From assembly GCA_946616295.1 (NCBI GenBank), contig CAMOIU010000021.1, positions 1 to 41,177 of the forward strand: DNA of 41,177 nt, written 5' to 3'. The stretch's first letter is position 1. Each line of letters begins with the position of its first letter. This stretch comes from CAG-791 sp002392385 (GTDB lineage Bacteria; Bacillota; Clostridia; Lachnospirales; Lachnospiraceae). Below, one piece after another: positions 8,299 through 16,033 of this stretch. The notes below the pieces were generated by a model. That model saw only the letters and a program-made list of their open reading frames with translations, was not told the origin of the DNA and ran no database searches. Position numbers and translations under genes: made by a program.

Positions 8299-9493
8299 GT
8301 CCCGCGCGACGGATCTTATCCGTGACCAGCAGTTCCTCCACCTGTTCCCAAATGCCTGTGATCTTTCCATCTCTCATCCCCGTCTCCCGGAAACGGTAGA
8401 GCGTCCGCATGCGGATCTCCCCCTTCTCCGTTCCCGTCACCTGTACTACCTCCAGAACCTTTCTGCTGCGATCACGCAATCGGCCCAAAAAAGTGACGAT
8501 GTCAAGCGCAGACCCGATCTGTCCTCGGATGGCTCCCAGGGGCAGCTCCATCGATCCCATCATGACCATGGTCTCCAGGCGGCTCATCATGTCTCTGGCC
8601 GAGTTGGCGTGGCCCGTGCTCATAGACCCGTCGTGGCCGGTATTCATAGCCTGCAGCATATCGATGGCCTCCGGGCCGCGCACCTCCCCGACGATGATGC
8701 GGTCGGGCCGCATGCGGAGACTGGCGCGGATCATGTCGCGGATGGAGATCTCGCCGCAGCCTCCGGCCCGGGCCGCCCTCGCTTCCATTCTGACCAGATT
8801 GCTGATGCCCCGGATCTGCAGCTCCGCCGTGTCCTCGATGGTGATCACACGCTCCCCGGGGTCTATGTAGGTACACAGGGCGCTCAGGAAGGTAGTCTTG
8901 CCGGCCCCGGTCCCGCCGCTTATAAAAATGTTAAGACCCGCGCGCACACACATTTCCAGCAGGGCCCTCACTTCCTCGGACAGGGCTCCCCGGCGGAGCA
9001 GCTCCTCCATATTCATGGGGTCCTTTGGAAAGCGCCGGATCGTCAGCACCGGACCGTCCAGAGAGACCGGCGGCAGGACGACACTCACCCTGGCCCCGTC
9101 CCGCAGTCTCGCGTCCGCGATCGGGGCAGCTGCGTTCACCGTCCGGTCGCAGTCTGCCACGATCTGTTGAATGATATCCCCAAGTCTCTGCCCCGAGACG
9201 AACCGTTGGGGGCAGCGTTCTATCCTGCCCTCCCGCTCCACAAAAATGTCGTCGGGGCCGTTGACCATGATCTCCGTGACCGAGGGGTCCCGGAGCAGTT
9301 CCTCCAGGATGTCCAGCCGGCGTATGGAGTGAAACAGCTCCCTGTGAAGCTCCCGCCTGGCCGCTATGGAAAGGCATGTCTCTGCCGCCGCCTCTGTGAT
9401 GACCTCATCGATGATCTCCGCGACCTCCTCATCGGAGGTCTCCCGGGAGAAGTCGATCCTCTCTACGACCCGTCCCCGCAGCCTTTCCTTCAT
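8243..9493 (-). CDS. tadA: TadA/CpaF-family pilus assembly ATPase
   Basis: A 416-residue secretion ATPase (T2SSE/GspE superfamily) that powers Flp pilus assembly. It has an N-terminal helical domain, the EIMVNGPDDIFVEREG segment typical of CpaF (about 74-90), Walker A GGTGAGKT at 193-200, the Asp-box region ITIEDTAELQI, Walker B RIIVGEVRGPE and the His-box STGHANS. All nucleotide-site motifs are intact. The ORF continues upstream, but ATG at 9493 comes two bases after the stop of the CpaE-like gene and begins with the usual KERLRGRVV helix, so it was chosen. Coupled translation with the previous gene is likely. Confidence 0.93.
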   Translation of the reverse strand: MKERLRGRVVERIDFSRETSDEEVAEIIDEVITEAAAETCLSIAARRELHRELFHSIRRLDILEELLRDPSVTEIMVNGPDDIFVEREGRIERCPQRFVSGQRLGDIIQQIVADCDRTVNAAAPIADARLRDGARVSVVLPPVSLDGPVLTIRRFPKDPMNMEELLRRGALSEEVRALLEMCVRAGLNIFISGGTGAGKTTFLSALCTYIDPGERVITIEDTAELQIRGISNLVRMEARAARAGGCGEISIRDMIRASLRMRPDRIIVGEVRGPEAIDMLQAMNTGHDGSMSTGHANSARDMMSRLETMVMMGSMELPLGAIRGQIGSALDIVTFLGRLRDRSRKVLEVVQVTGTEKGEIRMRTLYRFRETGMRDGKITGIWEQVEELLVTDKIRRAGLVPPGAGDAGVPSPGHGL

Positions 9494-9495
9494 TT

Positions 9496-10503
9496 CTATG
9501 TCCGGCGTCTCTCCGCGGCCAGCTGCTCTCTGACCCACCCTGTGAACGCCTCCCCTGTTTCCCCTGTCTCTTCCTGCCATTCCCGGCTCCTCATGGCCGG
9601 GAGCGGCAGGGTCCTTGCCGTGCTCCATATATCCTCCGCCCCATGTTTCTGCAGGATCTCCCGGAAGTTCTCCAGCTTGGCCTCCGCGGCCGCGGTCTGT
9701 CCCTCCGGGATCCACAGCCGGCCGCACCTGCGCAGAAGGCCCGTGAAGCCGTCCGCCTGCTCGGTCAGATCCAGTACCAGCTCCTCATACTCTGTCCTCT
9801 CCCCAAGGGCATCCAGAAAGCCCTGCCACTCACTCTCCGTGACGCTCTGCAGCTCCATCCAGGACCGCATGGGAGGCAGTATATCCAGGGTCTCCCACCT
9901 GCAGGCCAGCAGGGCGACCTGCGAGGCAAAACGGTCGGGGGAGCATGCGCTGTAGTAGACCAGGTCCGCCAGTGACCCCCGCAGATCGATGCCCAGTCTG
10001 CGGGCCAGCCCGCTGCAGGCTTCCAGAGAGACATAGAGTGAACGCCTCTCCTCTCCCAGGATCCTTCCCAGTGTCAGCGCCGTCGAGGTCTTGAGGCAGC
10101 CGCCCGCCGGACTGTAGATCCCGCTGATCCGCAGGGGGCCTGCGGCGCTGCTTCTCAGGGGCAGGGCCGGTCCCTCTTCCAGATAGATCCTCCTGGCCGC
10201 GGACAGGACCGCCGACGGGGAATTATACTTCCCGATCTGTCTCTCTTCTCCCTCCGGTCTCTCCCCGTCTCCCTCCGTCAGAAAGAGACGGCAGGGATAG
10301 ACCGACGGGTCCTTCACAAGGCCTGCGGCCGACTGGGATATGATCAGGAGCTGCGTCGCCTCCGGCGGGCTGATCTCCCCAAGCCTCTCCGGCTCTGTGC
10401 AGACCCGCAGGCTGCAGGGGAAATCCGCATGGGCATAGAAGAATTCCATGAGCCGCATGGCGTAATCTCTTTCCGTATCGCAGATGGTGATCCCTCTCTC
10501 CAT
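9496..10503 (-). CDS. CpaE/TadZ-like MinD-superfamily protein
   Basis: A 335-residue protein with an N-terminal receiver-like region (about 1-110) and a C-terminal ParA/MinD-type ATPase region. The Walker A is a deviant type, SPAGGCLKTSTAL (near 130-142), with the lysine and threonine kept. A later segment ELVLDLTEQ fits the Walker B position, though the usual aspartate context is weak. CpaE/TadZ proteins localise the pilus machine to its site in the cell. The start at 10503 is supported by GAGGTGAGAGG just before ATG; the longer ORF reads through the peptidase gene. The family is diverse, so the subgroup is uncertain. Confidence 0.78.
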   Translation of the reverse strand: MERGITICDTERDYAMRLMEFFYAHADFPCSLRVCTEPERLGEISPPEATQLLIISQSAAGLVKDPSVYPCRLFLTEGDGERPEGEERQIGKYNSPSAVLSAARRIYLEEGPALPLRSSAAGPLRISGIYSPAGGCLKTSTALTLGRILGEERRSLYVSLEACSGLARRLGIDLRGSLADLVYYSACSPDRFASQVALLACRWETLDILPPMRSWMELQSVTESEWQGFLDALGERTEYEELVLDLTEQADGFTGLLRRCGRLWIPEGQTAAAEAKLENFREILQKHGAEDIWSTARTLPLPAMRSREWQEETGETGEAFTGWVREQLAAERRRT

Positions 10504-10526
10504 TCCTCTCACCTCGTCGAAAATGA

Positions 10527-10991
10527 TTATGGATATACGAATACCTGTGTCAGGCCGGTCCACAGTCCCGGCAGCAGGATCACCGCCGCCGCGGACAGGG
10601 CGATCGGAACAGCGAAATGGACTCTCGCGCTCCTTCCCTGCCCCCGCAGCACAAGGCAGAGGGCCGGGACCAGGCCGATCACAAAGGCCAGGCAGAAGCA
10701 TATGCCGTGCCGGACCGGCGACAGACAGACCGCCAGCGCAGTCAGCAGCTTCACATCCCCGGCCCCGAGTCCCCGGGATCTCCAGAAGGGATAGAGGAAG
10801 GCCAGTGTGACAGCCGCCGTCAGGATCCTGGCGGGCAGCTGGATCCATTCGCCCCTCGCCCCGAGGAAGAGGATGCCTGCGGCGCCAAGGGCTGCCGACA
10901 GGACATTGGGGATCCTCCCCTCCCGCAGATCGGTATAGGCACAGCCGGCCAGGATCAGGACCAGGACCGCGTTCTCAAGTGTCTCCGCCAC
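10527..10991 (-). CDS. Prepilin peptidase, A24 family (first gene of the Tad operon)
   Basis: A 154-residue integral membrane aspartyl protease. The first catalytic motif is AYTDLREGRIPN (near 18-29) and the second is GLGAGDVKLL, the classical GxGD. About five hydrophobic segments are visible. It would cleave the leader of the Flp pilin and pseudopilins. A GTG start at 10991 is chosen because AGGAGGT sits six bases upstream; an ATG ten codons earlier has no ribosome site. This is the promoter-proximal gene of the operon, with the promoter at 11082-11110. Confidence 0.85.
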   Translation of the reverse strand: MAETLENAVLVLILAGCAYTDLREGRIPNVLSAALGAAGILFLGARGEWIQLPARILTAAVTLAFLYPFWRSRGLGAGDVKLLTALAVCLSPVRHGICFCLAFVIGLVPALCLVLRGQGRSARVHFAVPIALSAAAVILLPGLWTGLTQVFVYP

Positions 10992-11081
10992 AGGCTTACC
11001 TCCTCTCTTTTGCCGGATCATGTATTCCGTTTATAAGCATATTGTCATTCGTGTTTGCGCCTTTTTCGTCGGCGTAGGCCC

Positions 11082-11110
11082 ATTATATCTCATACGTATT
11101 TTCGATGCAA
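11082..11110 (-). promoter_or_regulatory. Promoter of the Tad pilus operon
   Basis: TTGCAT (11105-11110), 17-nt spacer and TATAAT (11082-11087) on the minus strand. It gives a leader of about 85 nt before the GTG of the first Tad gene. The spacer and upstream region carry three TACGT elements (near 11093, 11111 and 11131) at 18-20 bp intervals, which could be regulator sites. The rest of the 10992-11312 gap holds the divergent rubredoxin promoter and leader. Confidence 0.7.
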
Positions 11111-11171
11111 TACGTTTTTCATATCTTTTTTACGTATTTTTATGGATGTTTTCTCACATGGTCTCAGGCTG

Positions 11172-11200
11172 TTGCGTACGGTTCGGTCATCCTCTATAAT
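11172..11200 (+). promoter_or_regulatory. Promoter of the rubredoxin gene
   Basis: TTGCGT (11172-11177), 17 nt, TATAAT (11195-11200) on the plus strand, about 113 bp before the rubredoxin ATG. The leader can fold into a GC-rich stem closed by AGAGGGGC and GCCCCTCT (about 11226-11285). Confidence 0.65.
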
Positions 11201-11312
11201 GAATTCATCACCCAAACACTGAACAGAGGGGCTGCGCGGGAGCGCGGCAGCTCCCGGATGCGGTGCGGAACGGCCGCCCCTCTCAGCAAGGCGCTCCGGA
11301 ATGGAGGAAAGA

Positions 11313-11474
11313 ATGCAGAAGTATGAGTGTGATGTTTGCGGATATGTCTATGATCCCGAAGTCGGTGATCCGGACAACGGCATCGAGCCCGGAACGGCCT
11401 TTGAAGATCTCCCCGAGGATTGGGAGTGTCCTCTCTGCAGCGCCGGCAAGAACGAGTTCTCCCCTGCCGACTGA
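11313..11474 (+). CDS. Rubredoxin
   Basis: A 53-residue one-iron electron carrier. Two C-x2-C knuckles supply the four cysteine ligands: YECDVCGYVYDP near the start and WECPLCSAGK near the end. The aromatic and acidic residues between them (DNGIEPGTAFEDLPEDW) are standard rubredoxin. In anaerobes it passes electrons to rubrerythrin, oxygen- or superoxide-reducing enzymes and others; none is adjacent. ATG at 11313 has GGAGG at 11303-11307; an in-frame ATG four codons earlier would overlap that site. It is transcribed divergently from the Tad operon and ends at a terminator shared with enolase. Confidence 0.96.
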   Translation: MQKYECDVCGYVYDPEVGDPDNGIEPGTAFEDLPEDWECPLCSAGKNEFSPAD

Positions 11475-11498
11475 TCCGCACAGGACGATCTGAATACT

Positions 11499-11548
11499 AA
11501 AAAAACCGCCGCGCCCGGAACCGAAGTTCCTGACGCGGCGGTTTTTCA
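11499..11548. terminator. Bidirectional terminator between rubredoxin and enolase
   Basis: Symmetric hairpin AAAAACCGCCGCG / CGCGGCGGTTTTT (11501-11513 and 11534-11546) with an inner GGAAC/GTTCC stem. It has an A-run on one side and a T-run on the other, so it can end both convergent transcripts. Confidence 0.9.
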
Positions 11549-11571
11549 GCCTCTATGGGACTGTTCAGTTT

Positions 11572-12870
11572 TTATTTGCGATTGAACGCGGCGAATCCGG
11601 GATACTGTGCGCTGCCGCCCAGAGCCTCCTCGATGCGGAGGAGCTGGTTGTACTTGGCAACACGCTCGGATCTGGAAGGAGCACCGGTCTTGATCTGGCA
11701 GGTGTTCAGAGCAACTGCGAGATCCGCAATGGTGGTGTCCTCGGTCTCACCGGATCTGTGGGAAACGATCGCGGTCATGCCGGCCTTGTGAGCCATCTTG
11801 ATGGCCTCAAGGGTCTCGGAAACGCTGCCGATCTGGTTCAGCTTGATCAGGATGGAGTTGCCTGCGCCGAGGGCGATACCCTTGGCCAGTCTCTCGGTGT
11901 TGGTGACGAACAGGTCGTCGCCGACAAGCTGGCACTTGCCGCCGAGTCTCTTGGTCATCTCTACCCAGCCTTCCCAGTCCTCTTCATCCAGACCATCTTC
12001 GATGGAGTAGATGGGATACTTCTCGATCAGGCTCTCCCAGTGCTGGATCAGCTCTTCAGAGGTGAAGTCCTTGCCGCTCTTGGGCTGATGATAGAAGCCC
12101 TTGCCCTTGGGGCTCTTCCACTCGGAAGCAGCCGCATCCATGGCGAGGACGAAATCCTTGCCGGGCTCGTAGCCGGCGGTCTTGATGGCAGCGATGATGA
12201 GCTCGATCGCGGCCTCATCGCCTTCGGGCTTGTTGGGAGCGAAGCCGCCCTCGTCGCCGACAGCGGTGACATCGCCGGCAGCCTTGAGGTTCTTCTGCAG
12301 AGCATGGAAGACCTCGGTGCACCAGCGGAGACCTTCACGGAAGGAAGGAGCGCCGACAGGCATGATCATGAACTCCTGGGTATCAACGGAGCTGTCCGCG
12401 TGGGCGCCGCCGTTGAGGATGTTCATCATGGGAACAGGAAGCTTGGTGGCCTGCAGACCGCCGAAGAAGCGATACAGCGGAATGCCGAGAGCCTCAGCCG
12501 CCGCCTTGGAGGCCGCGATGGAGACCGCCAGGATGGCGTTGGCGCCCAGGTTGGACTTGTCCTTGGTTCCGTCCACGGCGAGCATGGCAGCGTCTACCGC
12601 GTAAACATCGGAGGCATCGATGCCTTCGAGAGCGGGAGCGATCTTCTCGTTGATGTTCTCAACAGCCTTGGAAACGCCCTTGCCGCCGAATTTGCTCTTG
12701 TCTCCGTCGCGGAGCTCGAGGGCCTCGAACTCACCGGTGGAAGCGCCGCTGGGAGCCGCGCCGCGGCCTACGGTACCGTCAACCAGGGTGACTTCCGCTT
12801 CCACAGTCGGATTTCCGCGGGAGTCGATGATCTCGCGACCGATGACCTTTTCAATCTGTAAATAGTCCAT
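11572..12870 (-). CDS. eno: Enolase
   Basis: The 432-residue enzyme interconverts 2-phosphoglycerate and phosphoenolpyruvate in glycolysis. The N-terminus IEKVIGREIIDSRGNPTVE, the substrate-loop region GAAPSGASTGEFE, the metal-binding SIEDGLDEEDW and VGDDLFVTN, the signature LIKLNQIGSVSETLE and SHRSGETED are all present and complete. Length is typical. The start is the ATG of MDYLQIEK at 12870 with AAGGA upstream, not the longer in-frame ORF. It has its own strong promoter (12963-12991) and about 90 nt of leader, and runs convergent to rubredoxin. Confidence 0.98.
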   Translation of the reverse strand: MDYLQIEKVIGREIIDSRGNPTVEAEVTLVDGTVGRGAAPSGASTGEFEALELRDGDKSKFGGKGVSKAVENINEKIAPALEGIDASDVYAVDAAMLAVDGTKDKSNLGANAILAVSIAASKAAAEALGIPLYRFFGGLQATKLPVPMMNILNGGAHADSSVDTQEFMIMPVGAPSFREGLRWCTEVFHALQKNLKAAGDVTAVGDEGGFAPNKPEGDEAAIELIIAAIKTAGYEPGKDFVLAMDAAASEWKSPKGKGFYHQPKSGKDFTSEELIQHWESLIEKYPIYSIEDGLDEEDWEGWVEMTKRLGGKCQLVGDDLFVTNTERLAKGIALGAGNSILIKLNQIGSVSETLEAIKMAHKAGMTAIVSHRSGETEDTTIADLAVALNTCQIKTGAPSRSERVAKYNQLLRIEEALGGSAQYPGFAAFNRK

Positions 12871-12962
12871 AGCTTTTTCCTTTCTCCGCCGCCGTCTGAC
12901 CATGGGCGGCGAACATAACTGAAATAACCGGCACGGACCCCTTAGCAGTCCACACCACGAAC

Positions 12963-12991
12963 ATTATAGCAAGCGATACAGGAAATCTCAA
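12963..12991 (-). promoter_or_regulatory. Promoter of eno
   Basis: TTGAGA (12986-12991), 17-nt spacer, TATAAT (12963-12968) on the minus strand, about 93 bp before the enolase start. It lies in the gap after the DUF1858 gene, so eno is not dependent on the upstream genes. Confidence 0.75.
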
Positions 12992-13077
12992 CTGCAAAGA
13001 ACCGCCGTGCGAAGAAAATGTTAATTCCTTCACACAGCGGTCCTATCTTTTCTTACAGGCCGGGCAGGGACTGGGGA

Positions 13078-13359
13078 TCACTCCTCATCCAGCTCCATGA
13101 GACCGAGCTCGACGTTGACGTATTTAGCCACTTCGTCGGCGTCCATGCCGTGCACCATGCAGGCATCCGCCAGAGATTCCATCTGAGAAGCCGGGCAGCT
13201 CACACAGCCCATGCCGCAGTTCATCAGGGCATAAGCCGCTTCAGGATATTTCCTGAGGATCTCTCCCACCAGCATATCGGTCGTAATGACATCCCGTTCC
13301 ATCACCGCGTTATCCATCTTTTCTTCCTTTCTGTTTCTGTTGAACCTGTCGAAGAACAT
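13078..13359 (-). CDS. DUF1858-domain protein
   Basis: A small protein (93 residues with the chosen start) whose C-terminal ~65 residues match the DUF1858 helical domain: ITTDMLVGEILRKYPEA, then NCGMGCVSCPASQMESL with the conserved C-x2-C, then ACMVHGMD. DUF1858 occurs alone or fused to hydroxylamine reductase- and hybrid-cluster-type proteins; the cysteines are thought to bind metal or a cluster, but function is unproven. Three starts are possible: GTG 13401 (overlapping the ABC stop by 4 nt), ATG 13359 (AGGAGAGAGG upstream, chosen) and ATG 13317 (AAAGGAAG upstream). The domain is intact in all. Confidence 0.78.
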   Translation of the reverse strand: MFFDRFNRNRKEEKMDNAVMERDVITTDMLVGEILRKYPEAAYALMNCGMGCVSCPASQMESLADACMVHGMDADEVAKYVNVELGLMELDEE

Positions 13360-13397
13360 TGTAGCCTCTCTCCTCTTGTTTTTCAACTCTTCTGTCG

Positions 13398-14138
13398 TCA
13401 CTGCGCGTTCCGTTTATGTCTGCGGATGCGGACGCTCTCCTCGCCGAGAAAACCGTGGTAGGCGGCACTGCGGCGGTACTCCTCCACGGAACCGTAGAAG
13501 AGCTGTCTGTCCTGTCCCAGATGAAGGATATGTGTGGCGCCGGCCACCGCCGCCTGCAGATCATGGGAGATCATGATCACGGTGATGCCCTTCTCCCTGT
13601 GAATACGGGTGATCAGGTCATACATGCTGCGGGTGACCACCGGGTCCAGGCCTGCCGTGGGCTCATCCAGAAGCAGGAGCTGGCCCGTGGCGCACAGGGC
13701 TCTGGCCAGAAGGACTCTCTGCTGCTGTCCGCCGGACAGCTCGCGGTAGCTGCGGTCCCGCAGGTTCTCGATCTCCAGGGAGCGCATGGCCTCGGCCGCC
13801 CGTTCCTTGAGCGCCTTCCCGTAGAAGGGACGCATGCCCAGAGAGGAAAGGCATCCGGACAGGACCACTTCCCCCACACTGGCCGGGAAATCCCGCTGGA
13901 TGGGCGTCTGCTGGGGCAGGTATCCTATCCTGTCCCGCCGCAGCTCCTCGCCGAAAACTATGTCCCCGGCGGAGGGTTTCTTCAGGCGCAGAAGACCGCG
14001 CATGAGCGTGCTCTTACCGGCGCCGTTCTCACCCACGATGCAGAGATACTGACCCTGCTCCACTTTGAAATTCACATCCTTCAGGACTGTCACCCCGTCA
14101 TAGGCAAAGGATACATTCCTGCATTCCAGTAAGCTCAT
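13398..14138 (-). CDS. ABC transporter ATP-binding protein, metal-ion (ZnuC/MntB-like) type
   Basis: A 246-residue nucleotide-binding subunit. It shows Walker A GENGAGKST, Q-loop YLPQQ, signature LSGGQQQR, Walker B LLLLDEPTAGLDP and the switch histidine MISHD, in a sequence closest in style to zinc/manganese importers. Its normal partners, a metal-binding lipoprotein and a ZnuB-like permease, are absent here: the neighbours are tyrS upstream (57 bp gap) and the DUF1858 gene downstream. It is either an orphan subunit working with a distant permease or has another role. Substrate is not determinable. Confidence 0.85.
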   Translation of the reverse strand: MSLLECRNVSFAYDGVTVLKDVNFKVEQGQYLCIVGENGAGKSTLMRGLLRLKKPSAGDIVFGEELRRDRIGYLPQQTPIQRDFPASVGEVVLSGCLSSLGMRPFYGKALKERAAEAMRSLEIENLRDRSYRELSGGQQQRVLLARALCATGQLLLLDEPTAGLDPVVTRSMYDLITRIHREKGITVIMISHDLQAAVAGATHILHLGQDRQLFYGSVEEYRRSAAYHGFLGEESVRIRRHKRNAQ

Positions 14139-14195
14139 TCTCTCTCCCCGTTCCCGGGCATGCAGCGCGGGATCCTCCTGCCGCCGCGGCGCCGT

Positions 14196-15428
14196 TCAGC
14201 GCAGCACTGCGCGGTGATAGACTTTCTTGCCCTTGCGGATCTTGACGCCTTCCTGCAGCATTTCGGCGGTCACCTTCTCATCGATGCCCCTGGCCTTCTC
14301 GCCGTTGAGCGTCACGCCGCCCTGCTGGATCAGGCGCCTGCCCTCTCCGCGGCTGGGGATCAGTCCGCAGGCAAGCAGGAGGGAGATCACGTCGATGGCG
14401 CCGTCCTGCAGATCCTCTGCCTTCAGCTCAGTGGTGGGCAGGTTCTCATCACTGCCTACGCCGGCAAAAAGGGATCTTGCCAGGTCTCTGGACTTCACGG
14501 CCTCTTCCTCGCCGTGGACCAGGGAGGTCAGCTCGAAGGCCAGGATCTCCTTCTTCTCATTGATCCTCTCAGGGGCCCAGTTGTCCATCTCACGGATGGT
14601 CTCCATGGGCAGGAAGGTCAGCATGCGGATGCACTTCATGACGTCCGCGTCGTCCACGTTGCGCCAGTACTGGTAGAACTCGAAAGGCGAGGTCTTCTGC
14701 GGATCCAGCCAGACCGCGCCGCTGGCGGTCTTGCCCATCTTCTTGCCCTCGCTGTTCATCAGCAGGGTGATGGTCATGGCGTAGGCATCGTCGCCGCTCT
14801 TCTTGCGGATCAGCTCCGTGCCGGCCAGCATGTTGGACCACTGGTCGTCGCCGCCGAACTGCATGTTGCAGCCCAGGTGCTCATGCAGGTACCAGAAGTC
14901 GTAGGCCTGCATGATCATGTAGTTAAACTCCAGGAAGGAGAGGCCCTTCTCCAGACGCTGCACATAGCATCTGGCGCGGAGCATCTCGTTGACGGAGAAG
15001 TGCGCGCCCACGTCGCGCAGCAGCTCGATGTAGTTCAGGTTCAGGAGCCAGTCGGCGTTGTTGACCATGATCGCGCCGCCGTCCTCCGGGGTGCCGAAGC
15101 GGATGAAGCGCGCCATCTGCTTGCGGAAGCACTCACAGTTGTGGTCGATGGTCTCTTTGGTCATCATCGTGCGCATGTCGCTGCGGCCCGAAGGGTCGCC
15201 GATGTGGCCCGTGCCGCCGCCGATCAGCACGACAGGCTGGTTGCCCGCCATCTGGAGCCTGCGCATCAGGCACAGTGCCATGAAGTGGCCCACATGCAGC
15301 GAATCCGCCGTGGGGTCAAATCCGATGTAGAAGCGGGCGCCGCCCTTGTTGATCAGTTCCCGGATCTCCGGCTCGTCCGTCACCTGCGCGATCAGTCCGC
15401 GCTCCTGCAGTTCCTCATAGATTCCCAT
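14196..15428 (-). CDS. tyrS: Tyrosyl-tRNA synthetase
   Basis: The 410-residue class I synthetase charges tRNA-Tyr. It has the HIGH-like motif (HVGHF) after GFDPTADSL, the tyrosine-pocket and GGDDQWSN segment, the KMSKS-equivalent GKKMGKTASG and a C-terminal S4-type RNA-binding domain (SRGEGRRLIQQGGVTLNG). The start is MGIYEEL at 15428, with GGAGG eight bases upstream. Expression is controlled by the tyrosine T-box leader directly upstream (15506-15852), which is the canonical arrangement in Firmicutes. Confidence 0.97.
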   Translation of the reverse strand: MGIYEELQERGLIAQVTDEPEIRELINKGGARFYIGFDPTADSLHVGHFMALCLMRRLQMAGNQPVVLIGGGTGHIGDPSGRSDMRTMMTKETIDHNCECFRKQMARFIRFGTPEDGGAIMVNNADWLLNLNYIELLRDVGAHFSVNEMLRARCYVQRLEKGLSFLEFNYMIMQAYDFWYLHEHLGCNMQFGGDDQWSNMLAGTELIRKKSGDDAYAMTITLLMNSEGKKMGKTASGAVWLDPQKTSPFEFYQYWRNVDDADVMKCIRMLTFLPMETIREMDNWAPERINEKKEILAFELTSLVHGEEEAVKSRDLARSLFAGVGSDENLPTTELKAEDLQDGAIDVISLLLACGLIPSRGEGRRLIQQGGVTLNGEKARGIDEKVTAEMLQEGVKIRKGKKVYHRAVLR

Positions 15429-15505
15429 TTCTCTTGCCTCCATATTCCGCGATGTGTCTTCCCTGCCGCCGGCGACTCCTCCGGGCGGACAGGTCATACC
15501 ATATG

Positions 15506-15852
15506 AAAAAAGCCCTCCATCGCATACACTTCTGCTGCGACAGGGGACGAAGGAGTCTTCGCGGTACCACCTCTGCTTCGGACAGGCCTCACAGTCTGCC
15601 CCTCATCATGTGCCAACACACACTTCACGCTGTCTCGGGCGCACCCGTCCCCGCCTACTGAGGCATCCGCCGCACAGGGGACGGTTCTCCGTGCGTTGCG
15701 GGACCCTTCTCCTGAACACATACAATGCCTGTTCGGGGGGCAGCTCCGGAATGTATTCACCCGCTCTCCTCTGCGTCCTCACACCAGCCGGACGCTCTCT
15801 GTAAGAATCCTTCGGGCTACTCTTTTCCTTCACAGCCTTCTTATTTGATTGT
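15506..15852 (-). promoter_or_regulatory. Tyrosine-specific T-box riboswitch leader of tyrS
   Basis: On the minus strand the leader contains a stem I with AGAGAG and GGCTGGTG motifs, and a specifier loop reading GAATACATTC with the Tyr codon UAC at 15753-15755. The conserved T-box AGAGGTGGTACCGCG is at 15560-15574. A terminator stem (about 15512-15549) is followed by TTTTTT (15506-15511). Uncharged tRNA-Tyr would pair with UAC and with the T-box bulge, favouring the antiterminator. A hairpin at 15671-15695 between stem I and the T-box matches the repeat element of the neighbouring intergenic block. Confidence 0.93.
15671..15695. repeat. REP-like palindrome inside the T-box leader
   Basis: An imperfect 25-nt palindrome (CGCAC...GTGCG outer arms) containing GGACGGTTCTC at 15679-15689. 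The same 11-mer occurs five more times between 15915 and 16800. Confidence 0.7.
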
Positions 15853-15858
15853 TTTCGC

Positions 15859-15887
15859 ATTATAGCAGGAATACGGTGCGGATGCAA
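15859..15887 (-). promoter_or_regulatory. Promoter of the tyrS T-box transcript
   Basis: TTGCAT (15882-15887), 17-nt spacer, TATAAT (15859-15864) on the minus strand. Transcription would start near 15852, at the beginning of the T-box leader. Confidence 0.75.
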
Positions 15888-15905
15888 GCCCCGGCTCACA
15901 CAGGG

Positions 15906-15990
15906 TCACACAGGGGACGGTTCTCTCACACAGGGGACGGTTCTCTGTGTGAGCTGCCACTACATAAAAGGGCCACACAGAGAACCGTCC
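15906..15990. repeat. REP-like repeat cluster, left side
   Basis: Two direct copies of CACACAGGGGACGGTTCTC (11-mer cores at 15915-15925 and 15935-15945) and one inverted copy (15980-15990). The second and third form a perfect 17-bp inverted repeat, 15935-15951 with 15974-15990, around a 22-nt loop. Such GGGACGGTTCTC palindromes are dispersed in many Clostridia, often linked to IS200/RAYT-type transposases (recalled, not checked); none is nearby. Confidence 0.75.
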
Positions 15991-16033
15991 TGCGCGGCCT
16001 GTGATCTGATGGGGTTAATTAACGGGACCAGAA

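Noticed and set aside
10992..11081. Riboswitch in the Tad operon leader
   Set aside because: Only a short CGCC/GGCG hairpin is present; no cyclic-di-GMP or other aptamer motif was recognisable in the ~85-nt leader.
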